In this document: positions 8,143-16,486 of the stretch, one piece after another | How the letters are laid out: each line of letters starts with the position of its first letter | How positions within the stretch are numbered: the first letter of the stretch is position 1 | Assembly (NCBI RefSeq): GCF_017599385.1 | Contig: NZ_JAGFPK010000001.1 | Location: forward strand, 2,586,030-2,650,029 | Length of the DNA stretch: 64,000 bases | Source: Ciceribacter sp. L1K22 | Lineage (GTDB): Bacteria > Pseudomonadota > Alphaproteobacteria > Rhizobiales > Rhizobiaceae | Reading direction: 5' to 3' | Notes under the pieces: generated by a model | What the model was told of the DNA's origin: nothing | Seen by the model: only the letters and a program-made list of their open reading frames with translations | Database searches by the model: none | Program-made: the position numbers and the translations under genes

Positions 8143-8781
8143 ATGGACTCGCCGATGACCCGCCTGCGCAGCCTTGCGACCTTCTTTCTCGCCGCAATTC
8201 TGCCTCTTGTGTTTGTCCAGCCAGTCCCCGCCGAAACGATCGTCAAGAAGCGCACAACCTATTTCACGATCGGTGGTCGCACCGCCGAGGAGCTGGACAA
8301 CGAGTTGTCGCGCCACGGCCCGATGACTCAGACGACCGGCGCCCGGCACCCCGGGGCGACCCGGATCAAGTTCGACGGTGAACTGACATACGTGGAAAAG
8401 GGCGGACGCTGTCGCATCGGCAAGGCAACCGTCGTCGTGGACACGCACCTGATCCTGCCGCGCTGGAAGAACCGCAAGACCGCCAGCCGCGACTTGGGCT
8501 TCATCTGGGATGCGCTGTCGAGCGACATCAAGCGTCACGAGGAACGGCACGCCGAAATCGCCCGCCAGCACGCCCGTTCGCTGGAGAAATCCCTGAAGGC
8601 CCTACCCGCCATGCGCAGCTGCGAACCGCTCCAGGAACGCGTCCAGCAGCTCTCCGACCGCGCCATCGAGGCGCATGACGCCGACCAGATGCGGTTCGAC
8701 CGCGTGGAATCGGTCAACTTCGAACGCCGCCTGATCCGGATTCTGGAAAGCCGGCTCGAGCGTTCGGCCAAGTCCAAGTAG
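8143..8781 (+). CDS. Secreted DUF922-type putative zinc protease
   Basis: A 212-residue exported protein. A signal peptide spans residues ~5-30 (RSLATFFLAAILPLVF, then cleavage near PVPA). The mature domain has the DUF922 pattern: YFTIGGRTAEELDNEL, then DLGFIWDALSSDIKRHEERH, where HEERH matches the HExxH zinc-protease motif, with paired cysteines elsewhere (GRCRIG, RSCEPL). Proteolytic activity has not been shown for most members of this family. The start could be ATG 8143 or ATG 8155; neither has a strong ribosome-binding site. Confidence 0.78.
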   Translation: MDSPMTRLRSLATFFLAAILPLVFVQPVPAETIVKKRTTYFTIGGRTAEELDNELSRHGPMTQTTGARHPGATRIKFDGELTYVEKGGRCRIGKATVVVDTHLILPRWKNRKTASRDLGFIWDALSSDIKRHEERHAEIARQHARSLEKSLKALPAMRSCEPLQERVQQLSDRAIEAHDADQMRFDRVESVNFERRLIRILESRLERSAKSK

Positions 8782-8828
8782 CCCACGGCCGAATCTGCAC
8801 AACTTTTTTACAACTTTGCTCGCAAGCT

Positions 8829-8860
8829 TGTGCAAAACTTGTGCGTAAGCCTGTGAATAA
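8829..8860 (-). promoter_or_regulatory. Three phased DnaA-box-like 9-mers
   Basis: On the minus strand the 9-mers TTATTCACA (8852-8860), TTACGCACA (8840-8848) and TTTTGCACA (8829-8837) face the same way, 11-12 bases apart. The first and third fit the TTWTNCACA DnaA consensus exactly; the middle one has one mismatch. An AT-rich patch (8800-8818) adjoins. They lie just upstream of the candidate small RNA. Binding by DnaA is inference. Confidence 0.45.
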
Positions 8861-8904
8861 CAGGCCATTTCTCGCCGTGGAACTTGATAAAAAACTGAAA
8901 TACA

Positions 8905-9047
8905 ACTGTCATCAACGTCAAGTGCTGGCGTTGATGGTCCCGAGTTCTCCTGGCGCGTCCTTGATGCCGCGGGTGTATCCTCCCTCTCCCGTTGGCGATG
9001 CGCCCCCTTGCCTCGCTCGTCGCATGCGACGTAGCGAGGCCTTTTTA
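8905..9047 (+). ncRNA. Candidate small RNA with 5' hairpin, CU-rich linker and intrinsic terminator
   Basis: No gene covers this stretch, yet it has an sRNA layout. A perfect 8-base stem CATCAACG (8910-8917) / CGTTGATG (8929-8936) is followed by ~70 mostly unpaired bases containing TCCTCCCTCTCCC (8978-8990). The end is a strong terminator: GCCTCGCT + CGTCGC pairing with GCGACG + AGCGAGGC (9010-9040), then TTTTT. The CU-rich linker could pair with Shine-Dalgarno sequences, as in known Hfq-dependent rhizobial sRNAs of the AbcR or NfeR1 type; I cannot assign it to either. The 5' end is approximate. Confidence 0.6.
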
Positions 9048-9080
9048 TGTGGGTATGCCTCAGGGAGACGGGTCTGCGGA

Positions 9081-9401
9081 TCAGCCCTGGCGCTCGGGAA
9101 CGTTGACCACGAGCCCGTCAAGGGCCGGCGTGATCTTGATCTGACAGGACAGACGCGAGTTTGGACGGACATCGACGGCAAAGTCGAGCATGTCTTCCTC
9201 CATGGGCGACGGCTGGCCGGCAGCGGCGACCCAGGCGTCATCGACATAGACATGACACGTGGCACAGGCGCAGGCGCCGCCGCATTCGGCCTCGATGCCG
9301 GGCACCGAATTGCGGACAGCGTTTTCCATCACGGTTGAACCCGGCTCCACCTCCAGGTCATGGCGGGTACCGTCAAAGGCGACAATCGTCAGTTTGGTCA
9401 T
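9081..9401 (-). CDS. [2Fe-2S] ferredoxin, adrenodoxin/ISC type
   Basis: A 106-residue electron carrier. The cluster ligands are Cys40, Cys46, Cys49 (C-x5-C-x2-C) and Cys86, the spacing of adrenodoxin-like ferredoxins that serve P450s or Fe-S cluster assembly. Flanking motifs [21 protein letters not shown] and EEDMLDFA are typical. No isc/suf or P450 gene is nearby, so the partner is unknown. It faces the candidate sRNA terminator at its 3' end. Confidence 0.92.
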   Translation of the reverse strand: MTKLTIVAFDGTRHDLEVEPGSTVMENAVRNSVPGIEAECGGACACATCHVYVDDAWVAAAGQPSPMEEDMLDFAVDVRPNSRLSCQIKITPALDGLVVNVPERQG

Positions 9402-9472
9402 TTTTGCATAAGGTCCAGGCTAGGCTTTCGGAGAGGCCCGGAGTCATCCACGAATTCCCGATCCCAGTCAAC

Positions 9473-9511
9473 AAAAAGGCCGCCGCCGATAGGGTTTCTA
9501 GGGCGCGGCCT
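9473..9511 (-). terminator. Intrinsic terminator downstream of the Hpt-like gene
   Basis: On the minus strand GGCCGC and GCGGCC (9505-9510 with 9478-9483) enclose a GC-rich inner stem and are followed by TTTTTG. It ends transcription of the leftward Hpt-like gene before the ferredoxin gene. Confidence 0.6.
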
Positions 9512-9533
9512 CTTGTCTCTTGTTCTGTCGAGG

Positions 9534-9902
9534 TCAGCGGCAGAGCTTCAGGATGAAGTTTTCCGCTTCGACGATCGCCGCGCTGACGACGGCGAGATTG
9601 GCAGCCGAGGCGCCATCGCGCTCCAGTGCCTCCGCCGCGTCGATGACGCGCTGCGCCCCGATCTGGCCGGCCGCACCCTTGAGCCGAGCCGCGGCTCCGG
9701 CAATGGTGGCCGGATGCTGGCTGACGAGATCAAGAAGGCAGGCCCGCGCCTGGCGGCTGTAGGCCTTCAGGGCCTCGATCTCACGTTCTTTGTCGCCCTG
9801 CGCCGCAGCGGCCAGGAAGACGAGGTCGACGGGCCGCGACAGCGACGCAGTGGCGGCGGTGGCGTTGACCGGAGGTTCAAATGCGATATTCAAGGCAGCC
9901 AT
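9534..9902 (-). CDS. Hpt-domain-like protein lacking the phosphoacceptor histidine
   Basis: The 122-residue protein (ATG 9902; a GTG at 9941 would add 13 residues) has the length and helical pattern of a histidine phosphotransfer domain: VDLVFLAAAAQGD, then AYSRQARACLLDLV, then the helix containing RLKGAAGQIGA. In the canonical H-x-L-K-G motif the histidine is replaced by Ala72 (A-R-L-K-G; codon GCT). So it probably cannot carry phosphate and may act as a docking or decoy module. From memory, rhizobial relatives have AAHRLKG here. It is divergent from the GPR-like gene. A sequencing error is unlikely because His to Ala needs two base changes. Confidence 0.7.
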   Translation of the reverse strand: MAALNIAFEPPVNATAATASLSRPVDLVFLAAAAQGDKEREIEALKAYSRQARACLLDLVSQHPATIAGAAARLKGAAGQIGAQRVIDAAEALERDGASAANLAVVSAAIVEAENFILKLCR

Positions 9903-10381
9903 GATCAGGTTTCCCGAGTTTTTGTCCTTTGGCACGGACACCCTGCGCCCGGAAAAGTCGATTTCGCGTTAAATGCGCCTGGTTGGCGCCTGCAAATCTC
10001 TGAACATGGTTAATTTTCGGTAAATGCTTATATAGTTTCGCATTTCCGTCCGAGACTTCGTTCAAATGCTGTTAACAACCTCCGACGAAAGCCGTAAGCG
10101 ACCCGCCCTATTAATTGTCACGGCCCTGTGAATGTGTCACTACGATACGAATGAATGGGCAAGTGTCTCAAACCTTTGCCTGAAATGGCTGGAGGATGGT
10201 ATGTAAATATCGTCCAGCGCCCGACGAAATTCGGGCTCCGGCAGAGTAATAGTGTACGTCGTATCCCGTTAGGGCAAGGGGATGCGGCGGGCCAGAGTAC
10301 GGATCTGCCAACGCTCTCGAGGCAGCGGCGGAAGGGGGCAAGGCGGAACTGGCTTGGAAAGCGGTAACGAGGCGTAACCCT
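9903..10381. other. Divergent regulatory region between the Hpt-like gene and the GPR-like gene
   Basis: About 480 bases without a credible gene; a 70-codon frame at 10155-10367 has no ribosome-binding site and atypical composition. The left part is AT-richer and contains TTAA-N7-TAAA at 10010-10024, one base off the CtrA consensus TTAA-N7-TTAA, and a TATATAG stretch near 10030. Two TGTCAC copies flank a GTG/CAC-like repeat around 10118-10140. Promoters for both genes probably lie here. Confidence 0.4.
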
Positions 10382-13300
10382 ATGGCGAATAATAAAACGA
10401 GCGGATCGATCGACGAAAGCGCCTATCAGGCCCTTGAAGCTGCGCTTCGGATCGAATTCGACGACACCGAACAGCCGGCGCCTGGTAGGCAGTATGCGCC
10501 GGACGCTGCGGAGGCCAAAGTGTCCGATCAGTCCAACCCGCGTACCGCCGCAGATCGCCGCAATGTTGAGCGAAAGGCAGCACGGCCAAGCGAGAGCCCC
10601 GAACCGCGCGCTCCCTCATTCGAACCGGCCAATGACGCATCCCGACGCAGCTCGGCCGCGATCATGAAATCGCTCGACGGCGCTTCCATGCGCTCGGCCC
10701 TGCGCAATGCGTCGATCGTGTCCGTCGCCTGGGTGATCGGCGCTGTCGGACTTGCACAATTGCTGTTCGGGTCGATGATCTGGCAGTCGCCTTCGGTCTC
10801 CGACCTCGTCGCCAATCCCGGTCTCGTCGCCATCCTCGTCGGCACGATCCTGCCGGTCATGCTGTTTTTCGCCTTCTCCATCATGATGGCCCGCGCCCAT
10901 GACCTGCGCAACGCCGCCCGCTCGATGGCGGAAGTGGCACTGCGCCTCTCCGAACCGGAAACGATCGCCTCCGAGCGCATCATGACGGTCGGCCAGGCCG
11001 TGCGCCGCGAAGTCTCGGCCATGAACGAGGGCATCGAACGCACGATCGCCCGCGCCACGGAACTCGAAACCCTCGTCCACTCTGAAGTCTCGGCGCTGGA
11101 GCGCAGCTATACCGACAACGAACTGCGTGTCCGCGGTCTCGTCCACGAACTCGGTGCCGAGCGCGATGCCATCGTCAATCACGCCGAGCGCATCCGCACG
11201 TCCATCATCGGCGCCCACGAACAGCTTAAGGAAGATCTGTCGCTGTCGACCGAGGAAATCTCGGTTCGCCTCGCGACATCGGGCGAAGCCTTCGCCTCGC
11301 TGCTCGACACCCGCGCCGCCGCCCTCATGGAGAAGTCGGACGCCGCCGCCAACGCGCTCGGCAGTCTTCTCGCAACCAAGACCGAGAATCTGGTCCAGGC
11401 GCTGAGCGTCTCCGGCATCTCGCTCGCCAGCGAGTTCGACACCCGGTTGCACTCGCTGACCTCGACACTGGCGGAAAGCGGCCAGCGGCTGCTCGGCGAG
11501 TTCGAGACGCGCGCCTCCACGCTCGAAGCCAATACCGAGAAGCTGAACGAAGCGCTGATCGAACGCGCCCGCCAGCTCAACGAGACGCTGGCCGAGCGCA
11601 CCCGCGCCATCGCCGACAGCCTGACGACCGGCGAACGCGACATCACAACCTCGCTCGATTCGGTTCTTGCCAAGCTCAACAGCGCGCTCGACGAAAAGGG
11701 CACCAGCTTCCGCCACAGCCTGCAGTCCAGCGTCGACGACGTGGTCGTCGATCTCGACCTGCGCACGGGCCTGTTCGAGGAGCGGCTCCAGGGCACGATC
11801 GGCCAGATCAACACGATCTTCGACGACAGCATCTCCGGCTTCGCCACCGCCTTCGACCAGCGCGCCGGCACGCTGGACAACAAGCTGATGGACAGCCTCA
11901 ACCGGATCAACGAATCGCTGTCCGGCAACGTCGAGTCCCTCGACGGCATCCTGAACTCCGGTATCGACCGCCTCGGCTCGACCCTGACCGACCAGTCGTT
12001 CGCGCTTGCCACCACCCTTGGCACGGGTCAGGAACTGATCGAAGGCGCCCTTTCCGATCATCAGGCGAAATTCCAGCAGGTTTTCTCGGAACGCTCGGCG
12101 GAGGTGATCTCGACCTTCGAGAGCGGCCAGCAGCGGCTCGCTGAGACGCTCGATGCCAAGACCGCCGAAATCGACGGCCTGCTCTCGACGGGTGTCGACA
12201 ATGTCACCCGCAGCCTCGAAAGCCGCTCCGGCACGCTGATCGGCGCGATCTCCGGAACCGAGGAACGCCTGTCCGAGACGCTTGGTACACGGACCCGCGA
12301 AATCACCGAGGCGCTCGATCACGGTCAGGAACGGCTGGCGCAGAGCCTTGATTCACGCACCGAAATCCTGTCGCAGTCGCTGTCCGGCACCGAGACCCGC
12401 CTCGCCGACATCTTCGAGCGCCAGACCTCGGCCATCGCCGAAACGGTGTCGGACGCCGAGCTGCAGATCGAAACCGTTCTCGCTGTCCGGGCGGAAACGC
12501 TGCAGGCCTCGCTTGAGGAAAGCCAGCGCCAGATCGACGAAAGCCTCGGACGCCACACCGAAGGCATGTCGACGGCTCTTGCTTCGGGCACCGAGCGCCT
12601 TGATGGCGTGTTGCGCGGCGCCGGCGAACAGATCGAGGTCAACCTCTCCCGCCATGCCGACGATATCTCCGGCGCCCTCACCTCCGGCACCGACCGGCTG
12701 GATGGGGTACTGCGCGGCGCAAGCCAGGAGATCGACGGCCACCTGTCCCGCCACACAGAGACGCTCGCCGAGACGCTGTCTTCAAGCGCCCGGACGCTCG
12801 ACGCAGTACTTCGGGACGGCGAGACCCAGATCGGCAACACCATCTCCGAACAGGCCGCAGCCCTTGGTGCAACCGTGGCAGCAAGCGCCGGCATGCTCGA
12901 AATCTCCATCGAAGGCCACAGCGACGAGCTGCGTCGCGCGATCGACGACAGCGGCAAGGCGCTCGACGAACGCCTCCGCAGCACCGTCGGGGCGATAGCC
13001 GGCGAACTCGGCTCGGCCGCGACCGACGTCACCCGCTCGGCACAGGACTTCTCCGAACGCGTCGAGAAGTCGATCAGCGGCATGACCACGCGCCTCGACG
13101 AAACCTCCACCCGCATCGAGACAAGCCTCGGAACGCTGGAAGACCGCATCCGCAACGGCCTCGACGGGGTCGACAGCGCCGTCGACGATGCCGGCGAGAA
13201 GTTCTCCGCTCGTCTGTCCGAGAAGGTCTCCGTCATGGAGCGGGTCGGCTCGGAAACGACCGAGCGGATCGCCCGCGTCATCGAGGAAGGCACAAGCCGC

Positions 13301-15712
13301 GTTGGCGAGACGCTGGACAGCCGTACGGCGAAGATCGACGAACGCCTCTCCACCATGGACAAGGCTCTGAATATCGGCCTCGAAAACGTCAACCGCACGA
13401 TCGAAACAAAGGCGGCGGGTCTCGCGAGCGCTCTGCGCGCCGCGGTCTCCGATGCCGCCCAGACGATCGACACCGAAGCCAGCCGCTCGGTCGAACGCAT
13501 CGGCGAGACCGGCGAGCAGTTCGCCTCCCGTCTGGCCCAATCCACCAGTGACTCGACGCGCAGCCTGACGGAAGCCGCAAGCAGCGCCGCAGCCTCGCTG
13601 AGCGAAGCGGCGGCGAACGCAACACGATCCTTCGGCGAAGCTGGCGACGCGCTGGAAAGCCGCGCCGAATCCGTCCGGACCGTCCTGTCGACGACCGCCA
13701 CGGATGCGACCACCTCGCTGGAAACGGTCGAGAAGGCATTGGAAGCGCGCGGCAATTCGATCCGCTCCGTCCTCGACGAGCGGACCCGCGAACTCAATTC
13801 GATGCTCTCCGGTCGTGCCGCCGAGCTCAATCGTGTTCTCGACGAAAAGGCCCTGCCCGCGATCGAGCAGTATACCCGCACCAGCCGGACCATCGCCGAC
13901 AATGTCACGAGCGCAGTCCAGGAAGGCGCCGACCGCATCCGCACCGAAAACGCCGCGATCGTCGGCGCGATCAACGAGCGGACGGAAAACGCTGTCCGAA
14001 CCTTCGGCTCCACCGAGAATTCGCTGGTCAACAGCGCCGGTCGCCTGATCGAGCGCCTGGAAGCCAACAGCGCGATCATATCCGAAACCCTGCAGAGGGC
14101 GTCGTCGGAAATCGCCTCGGCCGACGAGCGCCTGGATGCGACGACCAACCGCTTCGCCGAGGCCTCTTCGCGTGCGGCGGATTCGCTGTCGAGCTCCAGC
14201 CGTCTGCTCGACGATAAGCTGCAGCGCCTGTCGACCATCTCCGACGAAACGCTGTCGCAGGTCTCCAGCATCGTCAGCCGCTTCGGCGACCATTCCCGCG
14301 TTCTCGGCCAGGCCGCGGAGCTTCTCTCGGCCGCGCAGTCGAACCTCGCCGGCACGCTCGAAGAGCGCCAGCAGGCGCTGCGCGATCTCTCCATCGGCCT
14401 CGTGAAGCGATCCGAGGAAATCGAGAACACCATGAAGTCGCTCGGCAGCATGGTCGAGGTCGCCTTCGACCGCGTCGAGGATCGCTCCAACCAGGTCGCC
14501 GGCAATCTCCGCCAGTCGGTCTCCTCGTCCTTCTCGGATGTCGGCCGCATTCTCGGCGAGACCGAAAAACAGGCGACCGCCACCGCAGCGTCGATGCGCG
14601 AGGCGCTGATGTCGGCGGGTCAGGACGTCACCAGCACGATCGAAAGCACGCTGTCGGAAGCGGAAAAGCGCTCGGCCGACATCGCCAACCGGCTGCGCTC
14701 CGGCCTGTCGAACTCGCTCGGCGATCTCGACCGCCTGCTCGCCGATGCCGGCCATCGCTCGGATCAGACCGCCGCCCACCTGCGCGAAGCGCTCAAGGGT
14801 GCGGTCGAGGATGCCGTCGGTCGTTTCGCCGGCGCGACGGAGGAAATCCGCCGCTCGGCCAGCGACATCCGCAAGGAACTGGATCTGACCCGCAACGAGC
14901 TGAAGCGCGGCGCCTTCGATCTGCCGGAAGAAGCCAAGGAAAGCGCTGCCGCCATGCGCCGCGCCGTCTCCGAGCAGATCCGTGCTCTGCAGGACATCTC
15001 GCAGTTGGTCGGCCGTTCCGTCCAGCCGATGGAAGTCTCGACGCCCCGCGCACCGGCCCCTGCACCCGCTCCCGCTCCGGTCGCCCAGGCGCCGCAGCAG
15101 GAAGCCCGCCGCGCTCCGGCGCCCGCCGCCGCTCCGGCACGCCAGGCTCCGGCCGCCGATTTCGGCCTGCGCGGCAGCCTCGGCATGGAACAGCAGCCAG
15201 CCCGCCAGACTGCCCCGGCCCGCAGCGACGAAAGCGGTGGCTGGATCAGCGACCTCTTGCGCGGCGCCTCCCGCGACGAGCAGCCCGAGCAGCCGAGCCG
15301 TCCGGCGGCACCTCGTCAGCCGGAACCGCAGCAGGCCACCCGTGCCAATGACAGCCGCAACCCGCGCCATGTCGTGGAATCGCTGAACTCGCTGTCGGTC
15401 GATATCGCCCGCGCCATCGACCACGACGCCTCGGTCGACCTGTGGCGGCGCTACCAGCGCGGCGAGCGCGATGTCTTCACCCGCAGGCTCTACACGCTGA
15501 AGGGCCAGCAGACCTTCGACGAGATCAAGCGCAAGTACGACCGCGAGCCGGAATTCCGCGTCGCCGTCGACCGCTACATCGCCGATTTCGAGAAGCTCCT
15601 CGCCGACGTCGCCCGCACCGACCGCGACAAGACCGTGACGCAGTCCTACCTGACGTCCGATACCGGCAAGGTCTACACCATGCTGGCGCACGCGGCGGGT
15701 CGCTTCAACTAA
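10382..15712 (+). CDS. rgsE: Growth pole ring (GPR/RgsE)-like giant coiled-coil membrane protein
   Basis: A 1776-residue protein. Residues 1-~105 are polar; two transmembrane segments follow at ~112-136 and ~146-170. Residues ~175-1500 are almost wholly helical, with an apolipoprotein-like repeat: units of 22 residues (two 11-mers), as in the successive stretches beginning HGQERLAQSL, GTETRLADIF and DAELQIETVL, and 33-residue units beginning GTERLDGVLR and GTDRLDGVLR. A Pro/Ala linker (~1560-1600) precedes a compact conserved C-terminal domain (LWRRYQRGERDVFTRRLYTL). The layout matches Agrobacterium GPR and Sinorhizobium RgsE, which form a ring at the growing pole and are needed for polar growth. 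Agrobacterium GPR is reported as 2115 residues, so this copy is shorter. Symbol by similarity. GAGG precedes ATG 10382. Confidence 0.85.
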   Translation: MANNKTSGSIDESAYQALEAALRIEFDDTEQPAPGRQYAPDAAEAKVSDQSNPRTAADRRNVERKAARPSESPEPRAPSFEPANDASRRSSAAIMKSLDGASMRSALRNASIVSVAWVIGAVGLAQLLFGSMIWQSPSVSDLVANPGLVAILVGTILPVMLFFAFSIMMARAHDLRNAARSMAEVALRLSEPETIASERIMTVGQAVRREVSAMNEGIERTIARATELETLVHSEVSALERSYTDNELRVRGLVHELGAERDAIVNHAERIRTSIIGAHEQLKEDLSLSTEEISVRLATSGEAFASLLDTRAAALMEKSDAAANALGSLLATKTENLVQALSVSGISLASEFDTRLHSLTSTLAESGQRLLGEFETRASTLEANTEKLNEALIERARQLNETLAERTRAIADSLTTGERDITTSLDSVLAKLNSALDEKGTSFRHSLQSSVDDVVVDLDLRTGLFEERLQGTIGQINTIFDDSISGFATAFDQRAGTLDNKLMDSLNRINESLSGNVESLDGILNSGIDRLGSTLTDQSFALATTLGTGQELIEGALSDHQAKFQQVFSERSAEVISTFESGQQRLAETLDAKTAEIDGLLSTGVDNVTRSLESRSGTLIGAISGTEERLSETLGTRTREITEALDHGQERLAQSLDSRTEILSQSLSGTETRLADIFERQTSAIAETVSDAELQIETVLAVRAETLQASLEESQRQIDESLGRHTEGMSTALASGTERLDGVLRGAGEQIEVNLSRHADDISGALTSGTDRLDGVLRGASQEIDGHLSRHTETLAETLSSSARTLDAVLRDGETQIGNTISEQAAALGATVAASAGMLEISIEGHSDELRRAIDDSGKALDERLRSTVGAIAGELGSAATDVTRSAQDFSERVEKSISGMTTRLDETSTRIETSLGTLEDRIRNGLDGVDSAVDDAGEKFSARLSEKVSVMERVGSETTERIARVIEEGTSRVGETLDSRTAKIDERLSTMDKALNIGLENVNRTIETKAAGLASALRAAVSDAAQTIDTEASRSVERIGETGEQFASRLAQSTSDSTRSLTEAASSAAASLSEAAANATRSFGEAGDALESRAESVRTVLSTTATDATTSLETVEKALEARGNSIRSVLDERTRELNSMLSGRAAELNRVLDEKALPAIEQYTRTSRTIADNVTSAVQEGADRIRTENAAIVGAINERTENAVRTFGSTENSLVNSAGRLIERLEANSAIISETLQRASSEIASADERLDATTNRFAEASSRAADSLSSSSRLLDDKLQRLSTISDETLSQVSSIVSRFGDHSRVLGQAAELLSAAQSNLAGTLEERQQALRDLSIGLVKRSEEIENTMKSLGSMVEVAFDRVEDRSNQVAGNLRQSVSSSFSDVGRILGETEKQATATAASMREALMSAGQDVTSTIESTLSEAEKRSADIANRLRSGLSNSLGDLDRLLADAGHRSDQTAAHLREALKGAVEDAVGRFAGATEEIRRSASDIRKELDLTRNELKRGAFDLPEEAKESAAAMRRAVSEQIRALQDISQLVGRSVQPMEVSTPRAPAPAPAPAPVAQAPQQEARRAPAPAAAPARQAPAADFGLRGSLGMEQQPARQTAPARSDESGGWISDLLRGASRDEQPEQPSRPAAPRQPEPQQATRANDSRNPRHVVESLNSLSVDIARAIDHDASVDLWRRYQRGERDVFTRRLYTLKGQQTFDEIKRKYDREPEFRVAVDRYIADFEKLLADVARTDRDKTVTQSYLTSDTGKVYTMLAHAAGRFN

Positions 15713-15736
15713 GGCAAGCCGCCCAAAACGATCAGA

Positions 15737-15763
15737 AAGCCGCCGCTCACCCGGCGGCTTTTT
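15737..15763 (+). terminator. Intrinsic terminator after the GPR-like gene
   Basis: A 9-base stem AAGCCGCCG (15737-15745) / CGGCGGCTT (15752-15760) with a 6-base loop runs into TTTTT, 25 bases after the stop codon. Confidence 0.85.
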
Positions 15764-15882
15764 CGTTGGTGGCCGGGCAGGCCGTCGAAGCCGGAAACGC
15801 TAAGATTTTATTGATGATATAAATCGCAGCGAAAGAAACCCTGAGTAGCATCGCCTGAAAGCCGTCAGCCTCGGAGTGAATC

Positions 15883-16257
15883 ATGATCAGCATCCTTCTT
15901 TCTATCGTGGCGGCCTTCGGCCTGACGATCATGAAGGGCTGGCTCGTTTGCCAGGATCTAACTGCGGGACGGTACAAGCCTCGCAATTTCGCTGTGCTTG
16001 CCGTGTTGTGGTTGGTGGTGGTCGTGCCGGGCATCCATCGAGTCTGTACTGATATCTATTGTCGTTACGGCATTCGTCTTGGCTGGTTGCTCGACGGCTT
16101 CGTACAATCCGCCAGCGCAAACGCGAACATACAGATCACCTACGCTCTCCTCACCGCGTTGGCTCTGTTGTCGGTCTACGTGTTCGGGCATCTCCTCGGT
16201 TTGATTTTCTATGGGTTTCAGCGTGCCTTCAAAGCCTGGGATCCCCGAGCGCAGTAA
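15883..16257 (+). CDS. Small integral membrane protein of unknown function
   Basis: A 124-residue protein with GGAG ahead of ATG 15883. Three hydrophobic segments are visible: residues ~2-18, ~36-50 and ~96-117. The loop between the second and third contains two cysteines (HRVCTDIYCRYG). No domain is recognised. It stands alone between two terminator-like structures, and the bases around it are less GC-rich than neighbouring genes. Probably real because of its start context and membrane pattern, but it could be lineage-specific. Confidence 0.6.
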   Translation: MISILLSIVAAFGLTIMKGWLVCQDLTAGRYKPRNFAVLAVLWLVVVVPGIHRVCTDIYCRYGIRLGWLLDGFVQSASANANIQITYALLTALALLSVYVFGHLLGLIFYGFQRAFKAWDPRAQ

Positions 16258-16277
16258 TCAAACGAAATTAGAGCAGC

Positions 16278-16480
16278 AAAAAACCCCGGCCGGGCGAAAA
16301 CCCTCCGGTTGGTGACTGTTCATTCTGTTGTCCCTCCGAAGAAGGACGGGGCACCGGCGCTGCCGGGTATGCGGTATGCCATGCGGTGTCGTTCGTGGCA
16401 GCTTTATCGGCGCCCCGTTCGGCAATTAAGTCTCCCGGTCTGATCCATGCCAGCATCGGCGCCACCCGATGCCTCCTCCG
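16278..16480 (-). ncRNA. Candidate structured RNA on the minus strand with terminator
   Basis: Reading leftward, this gene-free stretch folds well: ACGGGGC (16412-16418 side) pairs with GCCCCGT (16346-16352 side) around a ~60-base domain, then GTCCTTC-TTCG-GAGGGAC (16330-16347) forms a UUCG-tetraloop hairpin. A final GC hairpin (16286-16308) runs into T6 (16278-16283). This resembles a small RNA or leader with its own terminator. A 65-codon frame starting at GTG 16465, preceded by GGAGGAGG, spans it, so a short peptide is an alternative. The 5' end is not defined. No known RNA family is recognised. Confidence 0.45.
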
Positions 16481-16486
16481 GTCGAC

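Noticed and set aside
8782..8910. Possible replication origin (DnaA-like boxes plus AT-rich patch)
   Set aside because: Only three boxes and no origin-linked gene (hemE, dnaA, parAB or repABC) are near. A regulatory site fits better.
10155..10367. 70-codon frame in the region upstream of the GPR-like gene
   Set aside because: No Shine-Dalgarno and no conserved-looking content; treated as regulatory DNA.
12325..14583. 752-codon frame antisense to the GPR-like gene
   Set aside because: Reverse-strand shadow of a GC-rich repetitive gene; no start context and Arg/Ser-rich composition.
12782..15691. 969-codon antisense frame
   Set aside because: Same reason: mirror of the coding strand, with no ribosome-binding site or recognised domain.
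16330..16347. Signal recognition particle RNA or RNase P RNA
   Set aside because: The hairpins lack the conserved SRP GGUCAGGU/GGAAGGAAGCAGCC and the RNase P GAGGAAAGUC motifs.
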